Notes: generated by a model from the sequence alone, not told the origin. A stretch of 64,000 nt of DNA from Ktedonobacteria bacterium (GCA_027459705.1 DAIDHM010000057.1:22106-86105), one strand, 5' to 3'. Positions 26,887-35,952 are shown, counted from the first letter of the stretch. Program-made: numbers and translations.

Positions 26887-28701
26887 ATGGCACAGGTCTA
26901 TCTTCCCGAGCGCTCCGAAGCGCAAGTGCGACCACCGCGTGGACCAATTCAAACCCGACGTCAGAACGACGCCACCCCAACGCAAGGACAGCGCCCTGGG
27001 TTTGCCGACGCCATAGTCATTATCGCGCTGATCGGCGCGGTCGCGCTATTGGTCACAGCTGCCAGTCGCTGGACCGCTGAGCAAAATCCCGCGATTCATA
27101 TCAGCCTGCAGCCTATTTATCTTCCCCTCTATGCCGGTTTATCATTACTCCGCATGATGTTGGCGTATCTCTTATCGCTGGCCTTCACGCTGATTTATGG
27201 CCACATCGCGGCAACCAATCGGACAGCGCGACGCTTTATGGTGCCAATTCTCGACATCTTGCAGAGCATCCCGATTCTCTCCTTTTTGCCTGGTGTCGTT
27301 CTGGCGCTCGTCGCGATATTTCCCCATTCCAATATCGGCATCGAAATGGCCGCGGTGATCCTGATCTTCACCAGTCAGGCCTGGAATATGACCTTCAGCT
27401 ATTATCATTCCGCGCGCACTTTGCCCGTCGAATTGCGCGAAGCTGCCATGGTTTATCGCCTCTCGCCTTGGCGCCGCTTCATCCGACTGGAGATCCCCTT
27501 CGCGATGATCGGGTTGGTCTGGAATAGTATGATGAGCTGGGCAGGTGGCTGGTTTTTTCTCATGGCTGCCGAGCAATTACAGCTGGGCAATCGGTCATTC
27601 CAGCTCCCTGGACTCGGGTCCTACCTCCAGATCGCGGCCAACGCGGGCAACGGTGGCGCATTGCTCCTGGGGCTATTTACCCTGGTCGTCCTGATCGTCC
27701 TATTGGATGTGGTCTTCTGGCGTCCCCTGGTCGCGTGGTCAGATAAATTTAAATTCGAGTCCGTACGGTCAACCGAAGCACCTGAATCGCCCATTCTGGA
27801 TCTATTGCGTCGCTCCACAATCATTGAATGGTTCAGCCTCCATGCAGCACAACCAGGCAGCGAGTGGATCAACCGCCAGATCGATCGGATCTTTCACAAC
27901 CAAAGCGCGAGCATGCCATCCGATGAATCCACTCCAGCGCCTATCACGTATAAGACCGTCATCGGATGGGGGATAGGCGGCATCATCGCCGTGTTAGCGA
28001 TGATCGGATGTTTGCTTGCTTTACACGCACTGGCCCAAATTTCGCTGCTCACCTGGGGCACACTCGGGGTGGATGGGTTCTTCACCCTCATGCGTACCGT
28101 GCTGGCGATGACCATTGCGGTGCTCTGGACCGTCCCGGTTGGGGTCAAGATCGGCATGAGTCCTACCTGGTCACGGCGCCTTCAGCCGATTGTTCAGGTC
28201 GTCGCGTCGATTCCGGCGACCGCGTTCTTTCCTGTTCTGCTGATTGTCCTTTTCAAATTACCCACGGGGGTTGGGATTAATATCGCGGCTATCGCGTTGA
28301 TGTTGTTGGGTACGCAATGGTATGTGCTCTTCAATGTGATCGCTGGCGCGATGTCGATTCCCTCAGATCTGCGCGAAGCCGCCGACATCTATCGAGTCAG
28401 CGGATGGCGACGCTGGCGAACACTCATCTTGCCCGCGATCTTTCCCTACCTGGTGACCGGACTCATCACAGCGAGTGGCGGTGCCTGGAATGCAAGTATC
28501 GTAGCGGAGGTGGTGCAATATAATGATAAAACGATCGCAACTCCCGGTCTCGGCTCCGCCATCGCGCAAGCCGCAGCCAATAACACCCCTAGCATCCTCC
28601 TCGCGAGCACATTGGTCATGGCCTTCATCGTCGTCTTCATCAATCGCATGGTGTGGCGACGTCTGTACCAGATTGCTGAGCGTAGGTATACGCTCGGCTA
28701 A
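26887..28701 (+). CDS. ABC transporter permease, duplicated (NitT/TauT-like)
   Basis: Two binding-protein-dependent-transport permease domains in one 604-residue chain, about residues 70-290 and 370-600, each with about six helices. Each half has an EAA loop for contact with the ATPase (LREAAMVYRLSPWRRFIRLE and LREAADIYRVSGWRRWRTLI). This is the duplicated-permease type once annotated as anion transport (COG4986-like). ATG 26887 has GGAGG six bases upstream. The ATPase gene follows 55 bases later. No periplasmic binding protein gene is present. The upstream M-box suggests a role in Mg2+ or another divalent cation, rather than nitrate or sulfonate; this is inference. Confidence 0.88.
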   Translation: MAQVYLPERSEAQVRPPRGPIQTRRQNDATPTQGQRPGFADAIVIIALIGAVALLVTAASRWTAEQNPAIHISLQPIYLPLYAGLSLLRMMLAYLLSLAFTLIYGHIAATNRTARRFMVPILDILQSIPILSFLPGVVLALVAIFPHSNIGIEMAAVILIFTSQAWNMTFSYYHSARTLPVELREAAMVYRLSPWRRFIRLEIPFAMIGLVWNSMMSWAGGWFFLMAAEQLQLGNRSFQLPGLGSYLQIAANAGNGGALLLGLFTLVVLIVLLDVVFWRPLVAWSDKFKFESVRSTEAPESPILDLLRRSTIIEWFSLHAAQPGSEWINRQIDRIFHNQSASMPSDESTPAPITYKTVIGWGIGGIIAVLAMIGCLLALHALAQISLLTWGTLGVDGFFTLMRTVLAMTIAVLWTVPVGVKIGMSPTWSRRLQPIVQVVASIPATAFFPVLLIVLFKLPTGVGINIAAIALMLLGTQWYVLFNVIAGAMSIPSDLREAADIYRVSGWRRWRTLILPAIFPYLVTGLITASGGAWNASIVAEVVQYNDKTIATPGLGSAIAQAAANNTPSILLASTLVMAFIVVFINRMVWRRLYQIAERRYTLG

Positions 28702-28756
28702 CCAGCAATCTTGTGTTCTTCCAAAGCGATAATCTCAAAGAGATAGTGGTGAAGTC

Positions 28757-30169
28757 ATGAGCCTCTCATCCAAGGTGACAAAAATGCAACAACCAACTCA
28801 CTCGCCAGCAGTCCTGCTTGAAGCGACGCATGTTCGTAAGATGTATGGCGATGAAAAGCGCACCAAACACGGCGAAATCCAGGGAGTATTGGTCCTGGAC
28901 GATGTCTCGTTGCAGATCCGTGAGGGTGAATTTGTCGCGATCCTCGGGCCATCTGGTTCGGGGAAGTCGACCCTATTACGCATCCTCTCTGGCCTCATTC
29001 ATCCGACGGCTGGCACGGTACGCTATCGCGACGCACTGGTCATGGGCCCAGACCCTCATCTGGCTATTGTCTTCCAAACCTTCGCGCTCTTCCCCTGGTT
29101 GACTGTGTTGGAGAATGTGGAACTGGGATTGGAGGCACAGGACCTCACCAGGACGCAGCGCACCAAGCGCGCCCTCGCGGCGATCGATACGATTGGGCTG
29201 GATGGTTTTGAGGATGCCTACCCCAAAGAGCTGTCAGGTGGCATGCGCCAGCGGGTGGGGTTCGCCCGGGCCCTCGTCGTGGAACCCGAACTGCTCTTCA
29301 TGGATGAGCCATTTAGCGCGCTGGATGTCTTGACGGCGGAAAATCTGCGGACCGAACTCTTGCGCCTCTGGCGCGAAGGCCGCATTCCTACCAAAGCCAT
29401 ACTTATGGTGACCCATAATATCGAAGAAGCCGTCCAGATGGCGGATCGCCTGGTGGTCATGGGGCATGATCCCGGCTGCATCCGCGCCATTCTGAATGGT
29501 GTTCCGCTGGCGGATCGGCTGGCCAAAACGCCAGCACATGAGCATCTTGTTGATCTTGTTTATACGATTATCACCCAACCCGATGAAGATGCCGGGACGA
29601 TCATGGCGGCGCAAGATGGAAGAAAAGAACAGCCAGTTGGACCAACCGCTACACCAAAGCCATCTGGGCGTGGCTATCAATCATTACCACATATCAAAAT
29701 TGGCGCGGTAAACGGATTGGCAGAACGCGTACAACGCCATGATGGCCGTGAAGACCTGGCCGTGCTGGGGCGTGAATTACAGATGGAACTGGACGATATC
29801 CTGCCACTCGTTGAAGCTGTCGAGTTGTTGGGGTTCGGCGAGGCGATGGAAGGTGATCTGATTTTGACGGATGCCGGTCGCCGCCTGGCGGAAGGCGATG
29901 AGTTGCAAGATAAGGAGATCTTCCGCGAACAGGTCCTGAGCAACGTCGAATTGATACGCCAGATGAAAGAAGCCCTCGATCGCGCGGAAGACCACGAGAT
30001 CCAGGAGGATCAGATTCTTGAGCAACTGGAAGAGTATTTCAGTCCCGATGAGGCACGTCGCCAATTCGAGACGGCCGTGGACTGGGCACGCTATGCGGAA
30101 CTCTTCGCCTATGATGGGGCAAGCGGTCTCTTGTATCTGGAGGACGCCGCGCCAACCTCGACGCAGTAA
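28757..30169 (+). CDS. ABC transporter ATPase with C-terminal AAA-associated domain
   Basis: ATPase subunit of 470 residues. Walker A GPSGSGKST, Q loop VFQTFALFPW, signature LSGGMRQRV, Walker B LLFMDEPFSALD and the switch His in MVTHN are complete in residues 20-275. After a linker rich in Gly/Pro, residues about 310-460 form a separate domain (IKIGAVNGLAERVQRHDGRE, then ILPLVEAVELLGFGEAMEGDLILT) that looks like the winged-helix-like AAA-associated C-terminal domain (PF09821 type), and may sense ligand or regulate transport. It pairs with the upstream duplicated permease. Start ATG 28757 has a weak purine-rich site. Confidence 0.9.
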   Translation: MSLSSKVTKMQQPTHSPAVLLEATHVRKMYGDEKRTKHGEIQGVLVLDDVSLQIREGEFVAILGPSGSGKSTLLRILSGLIHPTAGTVRYRDALVMGPDPHLAIVFQTFALFPWLTVLENVELGLEAQDLTRTQRTKRALAAIDTIGLDGFEDAYPKELSGGMRQRVGFARALVVEPELLFMDEPFSALDVLTAENLRTELLRLWREGRIPTKAILMVTHNIEEAVQMADRLVVMGHDPGCIRAILNGVPLADRLAKTPAHEHLVDLVYTIITQPDEDAGTIMAAQDGRKEQPVGPTATPKPSGRGYQSLPHIKIGAVNGLAERVQRHDGREDLAVLGRELQMELDDILPLVEAVELLGFGEAMEGDLILTDAGRRLAEGDELQDKEIFREQVLSNVELIRQMKEALDRAEDHEIQEDQILEQLEEYFSPDEARRQFETAVDWARYAELFAYDGASGLLYLEDAAPTSTQ

Positions 30170-30210
30170 GCCAGACGGCATTGTACACCGTATGTCCTAT
30201 GGGGTGTATG

Positions 30211-30269
30211 ATGTGGATGGCAGATGCACTGTGCCATTGTAGGTAACAATAGGAGTACACCATCCACAT
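30211..30269 (+). promoter_or_regulatory. hairpin that can sequester the dedA-like start codon
   Basis: ATGTGGATGG (30211-30220) is the reverse complement of CCATCCACAT (30260-30269), whose last two bases belong to the ATG start at 30268. The ribosome-binding site AGGAG (30251-30255) lies in the loop. A smaller hairpin TACACC/GGTGTA (30184-30189, 30203-30208) sits just upstream. The pairing would block initiation when formed. Confidence 0.5.
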
Positions 30270-31032
30270 GCCGAATTCTGTGGTCCAGGCCGCGAACAGC
30301 TTGCCAGCGCCGGTCTTCATAGGGTTGGTTGCGGTCCTGCTCTTCGTCAGTACTGGCGGTATTCCTGTGCCGATCACCGCGACCCTATTGGTCGCTGGCG
30401 CATTGGCAACGGCGATGCCGCATGGATTATTGGTCTGGGTGGGGCTCCTCCTGGCCAGCGCCATCTCTTTGACAGTGCGTGACCTCAGCTATCTGTGGCT
30501 CAGTGGTTGGGGCGCGATGTGGTTGCGGCGTGGCACTCGTGGCATCGCCGAGCGGCGTGGATTCGCATGGCTGGGGGGCAATGCCGTATTGCGGCGCTGG
30601 CGACACTCCGCCACTCACTACACCAAGACGACAGTGCGCCAGGTCGATGCGCTCTGTCGCGAGTTATTGCAGCGTGGCTGGTTCGTGATCGCCCTGACAC
30701 GCTTCTCGCCTTTAGCAACGCCCCTCGACATTGCCGCGGGCGCGCTGCGCTATCCACCGTTGGCCTTTCTCAGCGGCATCCTCCCCGGGCGACTTGCCTA
30801 TGCCCTACTGCTGCTCGGCGCGGGTTCGTGGGCGGGCCAGGCATTCCAGCGCCACGACGCCTTGCTCGTCGTCAGTGCGGCGAGCACGCTGTTGGTTATC
30901 ATCATGCTATTACCAGCTCTGGTGCGGCGTTGGTTAACACGCCTCACCCGCGACCCATTGGGCGATCCATCTGGCAGCGGACCTGCAGCGAACCTTCCTC
31001 CCACCATCGCCGTCCGGCAGAATGCAGATTGA
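30268..31032 (+). CDS. DedA/VTT family membrane protein
   Basis: Inner-membrane protein of 254 residues with about five hydrophobic segments. The pattern is that of the VTT (DedA/SNARE-associated) family: an N-terminal helix ending in a GIPVP turn (VSTGGIPVPITATLLVAGAL), a charged cytoplasmic middle part, and the conserved RFSPLATPLDIAAGALRYP segment with Arg and Pro, followed by a helix with GRLAYALLLLGAG. DedA proteins take part in lipid flipping and membrane homeostasis and some are linked to pH and Mg2+ tolerance. Its start lies in a predicted hairpin. It is 100 bases downstream of the ABC genes and may be part of the same unit. Confidence 0.78.
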   Translation: MPNSVVQAANSLPAPVFIGLVAVLLFVSTGGIPVPITATLLVAGALATAMPHGLLVWVGLLLASAISLTVRDLSYLWLSGWGAMWLRRGTRGIAERRGFAWLGGNAVLRRWRHSATHYTKTTVRQVDALCRELLQRGWFVIALTRFSPLATPLDIAAGALRYPPLAFLSGILPGRLAYALLLLGAGSWAGQAFQRHDALLVVSAASTLLVIIMLLPALVRRWLTRLTRDPLGDPSGSGPAANLPPTIAVRQNAD

Positions 31033-31068
31033 AGGGCGGCCGTGCCACCCGCCATCGGAGTACCCAGA

Positions 31069-32349
31069 ATGACCAGGCAGACCCAGCCCCAGACACCGCT
31101 CGGTGCTGCGTTGATCGCGGCAATTGCAGAGCGTGGCCCCATCACCTTCGCCGACTTTATGGAGATCGCTCTGTACCATCCCGAGGGGGGATATTATACG
31201 CAGGTGAAGTCTGCAGGTACAAGTGGCGCGCGTCAGGGCTGGGAAGGCGACTATCTGACGAGCACCGATCTACACCCACTCTTCGGAGCTGCCATTGGTC
31301 GACAACTGGCACAGATCTGGGACCTGCTGGGCAAACCCGATCCTTTCGTCGTGCTGGAAGATGGCGCAGGTCGCGGCCACCTGGCACGCGATATCCACGC
31401 GTGGACACTGGACCAAGACCAGGATGCGCCGCCAGGTTTTCAAGAAGCGTTGCGCTACCGGACGCGCGATGTACGCATTGGCGAGATCTCTTATCCCCTT
31501 GAGGATTGGCCGACAGCGAACGATGCGCCGGCTGACTTCCCACTTCCACCAACCACCCATCACCATCCAGCGGTCAGCATGGGGAAGAACAGCATGGAGC
31601 CTGCGCCTGCGGTCATCCTCTCCAATGAGCTCATCGATGCTTTTTCCGTACACCGCGTCGTGGTGCAAGATGGGATCTGGAGCGAGTTCTATGTTGATGT
31701 CGCACCGCTGGGCGATCAGCCAGGTCTGGTGCTCATCGCTGGACCGCTCTCTACACCGGCCCTCGGCGAATACCTGGAACGCTATGGTGTGCGGCTGGCG
31801 GCGTTGCCCGATGGCTGGCAAGGTGAAATCAACTTGCGCGCGGAGGCCTGGATGGCGGCGGTAGCGGCGCGATTGGCGTCTCGCGGCGTAGTGATCACGA
31901 TCGACTATGGCGACACAGCTCCAAAGCTTTACCACCATGCACGCCGACTGGGCACGCTGACAGCGTATCACCACCACCAGATCGCGACAGATCCGCTGGC
32001 GTTGGTCGGTGAGCAAGATTTGACCGCGCATGCCAACATGACTGCGCTGATCGCCACCGGCCGCCAGCATGGCTTGCGCTTGGCGGGATTGGTGACCCAG
32101 CGTGAGTTCTTATTCGCGCTAGGTCTGCGCGAAGATGCTGAGCGGCTGGGCGCGCGGACCTATCCCCTGGCGACGACCGCGCGAGCAACCGACGCTGGCC
32201 AGATAGAATATCTGCGCCTGGCCAGCCTGCGGCACCGCGTAGCAGCATTGCTTGATCCGGCTGGCATGGGCGGGTTCCGCGTCCTCATCCAGCAGCGCGG
32301 AATGCCTGGCGCGGGGCGTCGACTGCGTGGCCTGCAGCGAACGGTGTAG
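31069..32349 (+). CDS. MidA/NDUFAF7-like SAM-dependent methyltransferase
   Basis: Class I methyltransferase of the COG1565/DUF185 family, 426 residues. The N-terminal signature ITFADFMEIALYHPEGGYYT is diagnostic, followed by GDYLTSTDLHPLFGAAIGRQ and a SAM-binding loop VLEDGAGRGHLARDI. Further conserved parts are ILSNELIDAFSVHRV and VITIDYGD. The mitochondrial relative NDUFAF7 dimethylates an arginine in complex I; the bacterial substrate is not known. ATG 31069 has GGAG nine bases upstream; the earlier GTG at 31042 is not supported. It follows the DedA gene by 36 bases. Confidence 0.9.
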   Translation: MTRQTQPQTPLGAALIAAIAERGPITFADFMEIALYHPEGGYYTQVKSAGTSGARQGWEGDYLTSTDLHPLFGAAIGRQLAQIWDLLGKPDPFVVLEDGAGRGHLARDIHAWTLDQDQDAPPGFQEALRYRTRDVRIGEISYPLEDWPTANDAPADFPLPPTTHHHPAVSMGKNSMEPAPAVILSNELIDAFSVHRVVVQDGIWSEFYVDVAPLGDQPGLVLIAGPLSTPALGEYLERYGVRLAALPDGWQGEINLRAEAWMAAVAARLASRGVVITIDYGDTAPKLYHHARRLGTLTAYHHHQIATDPLALVGEQDLTAHANMTALIATGRQHGLRLAGLVTQREFLFALGLREDAERLGARTYPLATTARATDAGQIEYLRLASLRHRVAALLDPAGMGGFRVLIQQRGMPGAGRRLRGLQRTV

Positions 32350-32895
32350 ACATACTGTGAGATCTTGCATTTTGCAAAAGACTTCAGAAATCTCGTGGAT
32401 TGCGCCGAATCTCACGTTGATAGGTTGTTCAGGTTTGCGTGGCTGGCTCTTTGGCAGAGTCGTATGTTGGATATGGATAGGCGAGTTGTTCCCCCCGCTG
32501 TGCGACGTGGAAGATTGATGGTGTCAACCACGTCCCTGCCCTCTCACTCGCCTTTCTCTCCTCTGTTACTGGCCCCTGGACAGACGCTCAGCATCATGCC
32601 CTGAGGATTGATCGAGAAGTTCGCGCGGTGTAATGCGGTGCAACTTCAGCGCCGCTATTGACAACGCCCGTCGTACCCCCAATTGGCTACCCTTTGCGCT
32701 ACCGTCGGATGAATCTTCTTGATTTGCACAAAACATCGCGGCAAACCTCTTGCATAATACGGCTATCCATGGTAAGCTTGTGTCTGTTCCCTGAATAGGG
32801 CGTCATGTGACGCGAGCGTTTGGCCCAGTCGCGGGCAGTGCACACTCTGTCATGTGGTTTCATCCCGAAGCATGTCACGGACATGGAGGTCGTTG
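32350..32895. other. intergenic stretch before a receiver gene
   Basis: About 545 bases without a convincing gene. It contains the short palindrome GCGTCATGTGACGC (32800-32813), a possible operator about 85 bases upstream of the receiver start. TTGCAC and CATAAT occur at 32724 and 32753 but their spacing is too wide for a standard promoter. I see nothing else. Confidence 0.35.
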
Positions 32896-33306
32896 ATGCG
32901 CAGGTTTCCAGCACTTTTCAGTCGTGTACGGACGCGCACCCGTGAGGCGGTCATCTTTGAAGATGATACGTTGACCGCGTCGATGTATAAAATGCTCTTA
33001 GAACGCGAAGGATTCGCCGCCAAGATTTACGACGACAATGAGGCATGCCGCCGCGAGGTGCGGGCACATCATCCCGACCTGCTCATCTGTGATGTCATGA
33101 ATGATGGGGGCGCCAGTGGACTCAACCTCATCGAGTCCATTTGCGAAGATCTCGGTGACCAGGTTCCTGCCGTCATTGTCGCTACCGCGCTGCAAACCCA
33201 TCAGATCCGCAATCACCCGGCATTGCGGCGTGTGCGGAACCTGCGCACCATGATGAAGCCATTCGATATCGATGTTATGCTCAACACCATCACCCAGTTG
33301 CTCTGA
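32896..33306 (+). CDS. stand-alone response regulator receiver
   Basis: A 136-residue protein with one receiver domain after a basic N-terminal tail (MRRFPALFSRVRTRTRE). The acidic pocket reads FEDDTLT, the phospho-acceptor Asp is in LLICDVMNDGG, and the Lys lies in MMKPFD. The loop after the Asp is unusual (NDGGASGLN in place of the common MPxxDG). ATG 32896 has GGAGG six bases upstream. There is no kinase next to it, so it probably serves a distant kinase or acts as a connector. It converges with the PduO gene. Confidence 0.82.
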   Translation: MRRFPALFSRVRTRTREAVIFEDDTLTASMYKMLLEREGFAAKIYDDNEACRREVRAHHPDLLICDVMNDGGASGLNLIESICEDLGDQVPAVIVATALQTHQIRNHPALRRVRNLRTMMKPFDIDVMLNTITQLL

Positions 33307-33337
33307 CGACTCATGGGCCGCCCCATCGCTGCAGTGA

Positions 33338-33886
33338 CTACGCGCGACTGGCAAGCGTACTCCCACCAGTGCGTGCCTCCAGCGCGCGTGCGAGGATGAA
33401 GATGAGATCCGAGCAGCGATTGAGGTAACGGACCACCTCACTATTGGTGATGGTTCCCTCATGCAGCAGCTTCACTGCCAGGCGCTCGGCGCGCCGCACA
33501 ATTGTCCGAGCGAGATCCAGGGCCGCCCCATCTGGGGAATCGCCAGGGATGACAAATTTATTCGGGATCTCGACGCGTTGCTGAAGGTCGGTTTCGGTTT
33601 CTTCGAGCCAACGAACATGTTCAGCGGTCACACGAAAGCCTACCGCAGCCTGATGTTCTGGTGGGGTGGCGAGTTCCGCCATCAGGATATAGAGATCACG
33701 TTGCAAATGCAGAATCACCTCGCGCGCATGTGGATCTTGCGTCAAGGCCCGCGCCAACCCCAGTGCGGATGTCGCTTCATCTACGGTCCCAAAGGTATCA
33801 GGTCGCGGATCAAACTTCGGGACTCGTTGATCGCCCAGCAATCCAGTATAGCCATCATCCCCGGTGCCTGTGGTCACTTTCGCCAT
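33338..33886 (-). CDS. pduO: ATP:cob(I)alamin adenosyltransferase, PduO type
   Basis: Transfers the adenosyl group of ATP to cob(I)alamin to make coenzyme B12. The 182-residue protein has the family N-terminus VTTGTGDDGYTGLLGDQRVPK, which binds ATP, and the helical signature RTIVRRAERLAVKL followed by EVVRYLNRCSDLIFILAR. In human MMAB the equivalent Arg residues are needed for activity. Length is normal for the single-domain enzyme. GAGG stands seven bases before the ATG. It stands alone, but the acyl-CoA mutase at 24284 needs its product. It is equally well called cobO-type in some schemes. Confidence 0.93.
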   Translation of the reverse strand: MAKVTTGTGDDGYTGLLGDQRVPKFDPRPDTFGTVDEATSALGLARALTQDPHAREVILHLQRDLYILMAELATPPEHQAAVGFRVTAEHVRWLEETETDLQQRVEIPNKFVIPGDSPDGAALDLARTIVRRAERLAVKLLHEGTITNSEVVRYLNRCSDLIFILARALEARTGGSTLASRA

Positions 33887-34043
33887 CGTCTCGCCTCATT
33901 TCAGTAGAGTGGGTGTGGTGCATTTTGTAGGGCCTTATCATCGTACCATGTGCTGACTATGCCCATGTCTTCATTCCTCTAGCTATCGCCGCTGGCTGAT
34001 GGATTCTGATGGATGATCCATCAACATGACGGCCAACAATAAT

Positions 34044-34073
34044 TTGACAAATTGGCTGGCTATCAGGTATACT
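34044..34073 (+). promoter_or_regulatory. promoter of tRNA-Lys
   Basis: A perfect TTGACA (34044-34049) and TATACT (34068-34073) with an 18-base spacer, ending 11 bases before the mature tRNA 5' end. Confidence 0.85.
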
Positions 34074-34084
34074 GAATGTCGTGC

Positions 34085-34156
<72 letters not shown>

Positions 34157-34164
34157 CCTTCACA

Positions 34165-34195
34165 AAGCCGCTCAGTGAGCGGCTTCATGTTTTTT
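34165..34195 (+). terminator. rho-independent terminator of tRNA-Lys
   Basis: AAGCCGCTC and GAGCGGCTT form a perfect 9-bp stem with a three-base loop, followed by CATGTTTTTT. It lies eight bases after the tRNA. Confidence 0.9.
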
Positions 34196-35089
34196 ATCTC
34201 CTTGTTCTTTCCCTCCCAAAAATACAGTTTTGACAGCTACTGGAAATTCCTTTGTTCATGTGCTTGCTTAATTGTATTCTCAAGCTTTGTTTCAACGCAA
34301 GAGAGAAATGCGCTCTCCAGGGCTTTCCGCAGTGTGAGATCGATGACACGGCATTGCTCTAGTTACGCGCTGTATCTTTCTACGTATCCGCCGAGAAAAT
34401 CACAGGCGGGGCGATAAGAGTCCAAGGAATTCGACTCACCGTCCTTACTAGTGAACTGAGGATGGTTATTTTTCATTGCGACCCCTATCATATCAGCCGC
34501 TTCCTTCCCTCATCTTTGGCTGCAGTGAGACGCGATCATCTGAAACAGCAGAGAACCCGGATGCAGGGTAATTTTTAGATGAGCTGTCCTAGGCTACACC
34601 TTATCTGTTCCACATTAACTGTCCATAGTAGTTCTGCATCCATGGCGATCTCTCCCCAAAAGGCTAGTCTTAACACAACAGCGCGATCTGGATCGTGATT
34701 TGCGCAACCATGGGCATGGGCGTCCTAATGTTCGCCAGCTTCCGGATCGCGTTCGCGCATAGGTCGGCTTACCATCAACAACCTGTGATTTACACGCGAA
34801 ACTGTTGTCCATCATCAGGAAGGGGTGGTGGATGGTAACCATGCCATTGACCAACAACTATGAGATATTCCAGCGTTTAACCGCGAGACGATTGAGCTCT
34901 TCGCTCGCGCCACAATGACGCGGTAAGGCTCTGTCTCTACAGATAAAGACAATGCCATTTAACAAAAACCTTTTGTACAGCCAGGAACATGCGTAGGTAC
35001 CGCTTTCGCGTCTGAATGCCGCTCCTGAAAAGCATCAGCGGCGTTCTGAAGATGTGAGGCCCTAGCAACCAGGAAGTAATGAGGACAGC
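34196..35089. other. gene-poor stretch at the left side of the island
   Basis: About 890 bases with no supported gene. The small ORFs at 34175 and 34615 lack start signals and recognisable families. The position just after a tRNA gene and the change in composition fit degraded mobile-element DNA, yet I could not find a transposase remnant or a repeat of the tRNA 3' end here. An 8-base match GGGCGTCC near 34728 is too short to call an attachment site. Confidence 0.35.
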
Positions 35090-35952
35090 GTGTCGGAACC
35101 TGATGATAGCGAAACCTCTCCGTCTATTCCTGATCTCACCTTACAGGAACGCGCTGAAGTGCGGCGGCGGACCGCAATCAGCGCTGCAGTAGTCCATGAA
35201 TCGGTGCGGCTCGAAGGCGAGCGCGAGTTAGGTCGCTTTCCACTCGCTCTCGCCTGGTCTGGGATAGCCGCCGGATTCTCTATGGGTTTCTCGATGATTG
35301 TCGAAGGGCTCATCCAAAGTATGCTCCCCTCAAGTAACTGGCGTCCTTTAGTAAGCAGCTTTGGCTATACGACGGGATTTCTGATTGTCGTACTTGGTCG
35401 TCAACAGTTGTTTACTGAAAATACTCTCACTCCGATTTTACCTTTTTTTCCCACCCAAACGGGTTAACATTGCGACGTGTGGCATTGCTGTGGAGCATCG
35501 TCCTGGTGACGAATGTTATCGGAGCTGTACTTGTCGCATTGGTCATCGCCAAAACAACCATCTTCACTCCTGCGGAAATGGCCGCCTTTGCCAGATTAGC
35601 CAAATACGGCATCTCCGGAGATTTTTGGACGACGACAATCCGGGGAATCTTCGCGGGTTGGCTTATCGCACTCATGGTTTGGTTGATGCCAGCTGCTGAC
35701 GCGGCGCGGGTCCATATCATTCTCATCCTGACCTACATCGTGGCACTCGGAGGATTCGATCATATTATTGCTGGTTCCGTTGATGTCGCCTATCTGGCCT
35801 GGATGGGTGGCACAAGCTGGGGCATGTTTTGGGGCAAGTTCTTTCTCCCGACGCTCATCGGTAATATCCTGGGAGGTACGGCACTGGTTGCTTTTCTAAA
35901 CTACGCACAGGTTGCCGCTGAAACGGTTATGGATCGACTTTCAGGCGTGTAA
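35090..35952 (+). pseudogene. formate/nitrite transporter (FNT) family gene, split by a frameshift
   Basis: Two ORFs, 35090-35467 and 35470-35952, together make a complete FNT-type channel for small monocarboxylates or nitrite. The first has the N-terminal cytoplasmic helix and the segment GFLIVVLGRQQLFTENTLTP, the family signature; the second supplies the remaining helices (VTNVIGAVLVALVIA, DFWTTTIRGIFAGWLIALMVW, FDHIIAGSVDVAY, FFLPTLIGNILGGT). The reading frame changes by -1 at a run of seven T (35443-35449). The frame-0 codons there are CCT TTT TTT, exactly a T-TTT-TTT slippery site. It may thus be a one-base deletion, a sequence error, or a programmed -1 shift. GTG 35090 follows GAGG. It is the first gene of the island. 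Confidence 0.8.

Noticed and set aside
30495-31502. 335-residue ORF overlapping the DedA and MidA genes
   Set aside because: It lies in another frame across two well-supported genes and its sequence is Arg/Ala/His-rich as in shadow frames of GC-rich DNA.
32800-32813. GCGTCATGTGACGC palindrome as the same operator as the MFS site
   Set aside because: The half-sites face the other way and spacing differs from TTGACGTTTACGTCAA, so they are unlikely to bind the same protein.
34721-34735. GGGCGTCC match to the 3' end of tRNA-Lys as a possible attachment site
   Set aside because: Only eight bases match and the flanks differ; integrase att repeats are normally longer, and no integrase gene is present.
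34615-34857. 80-residue minus-strand ORF in the gene-poor island stretch
   Set aside because: No ribosome-binding site, no recognisable family, and an Arg/Ser-rich composition expected from a chance frame.
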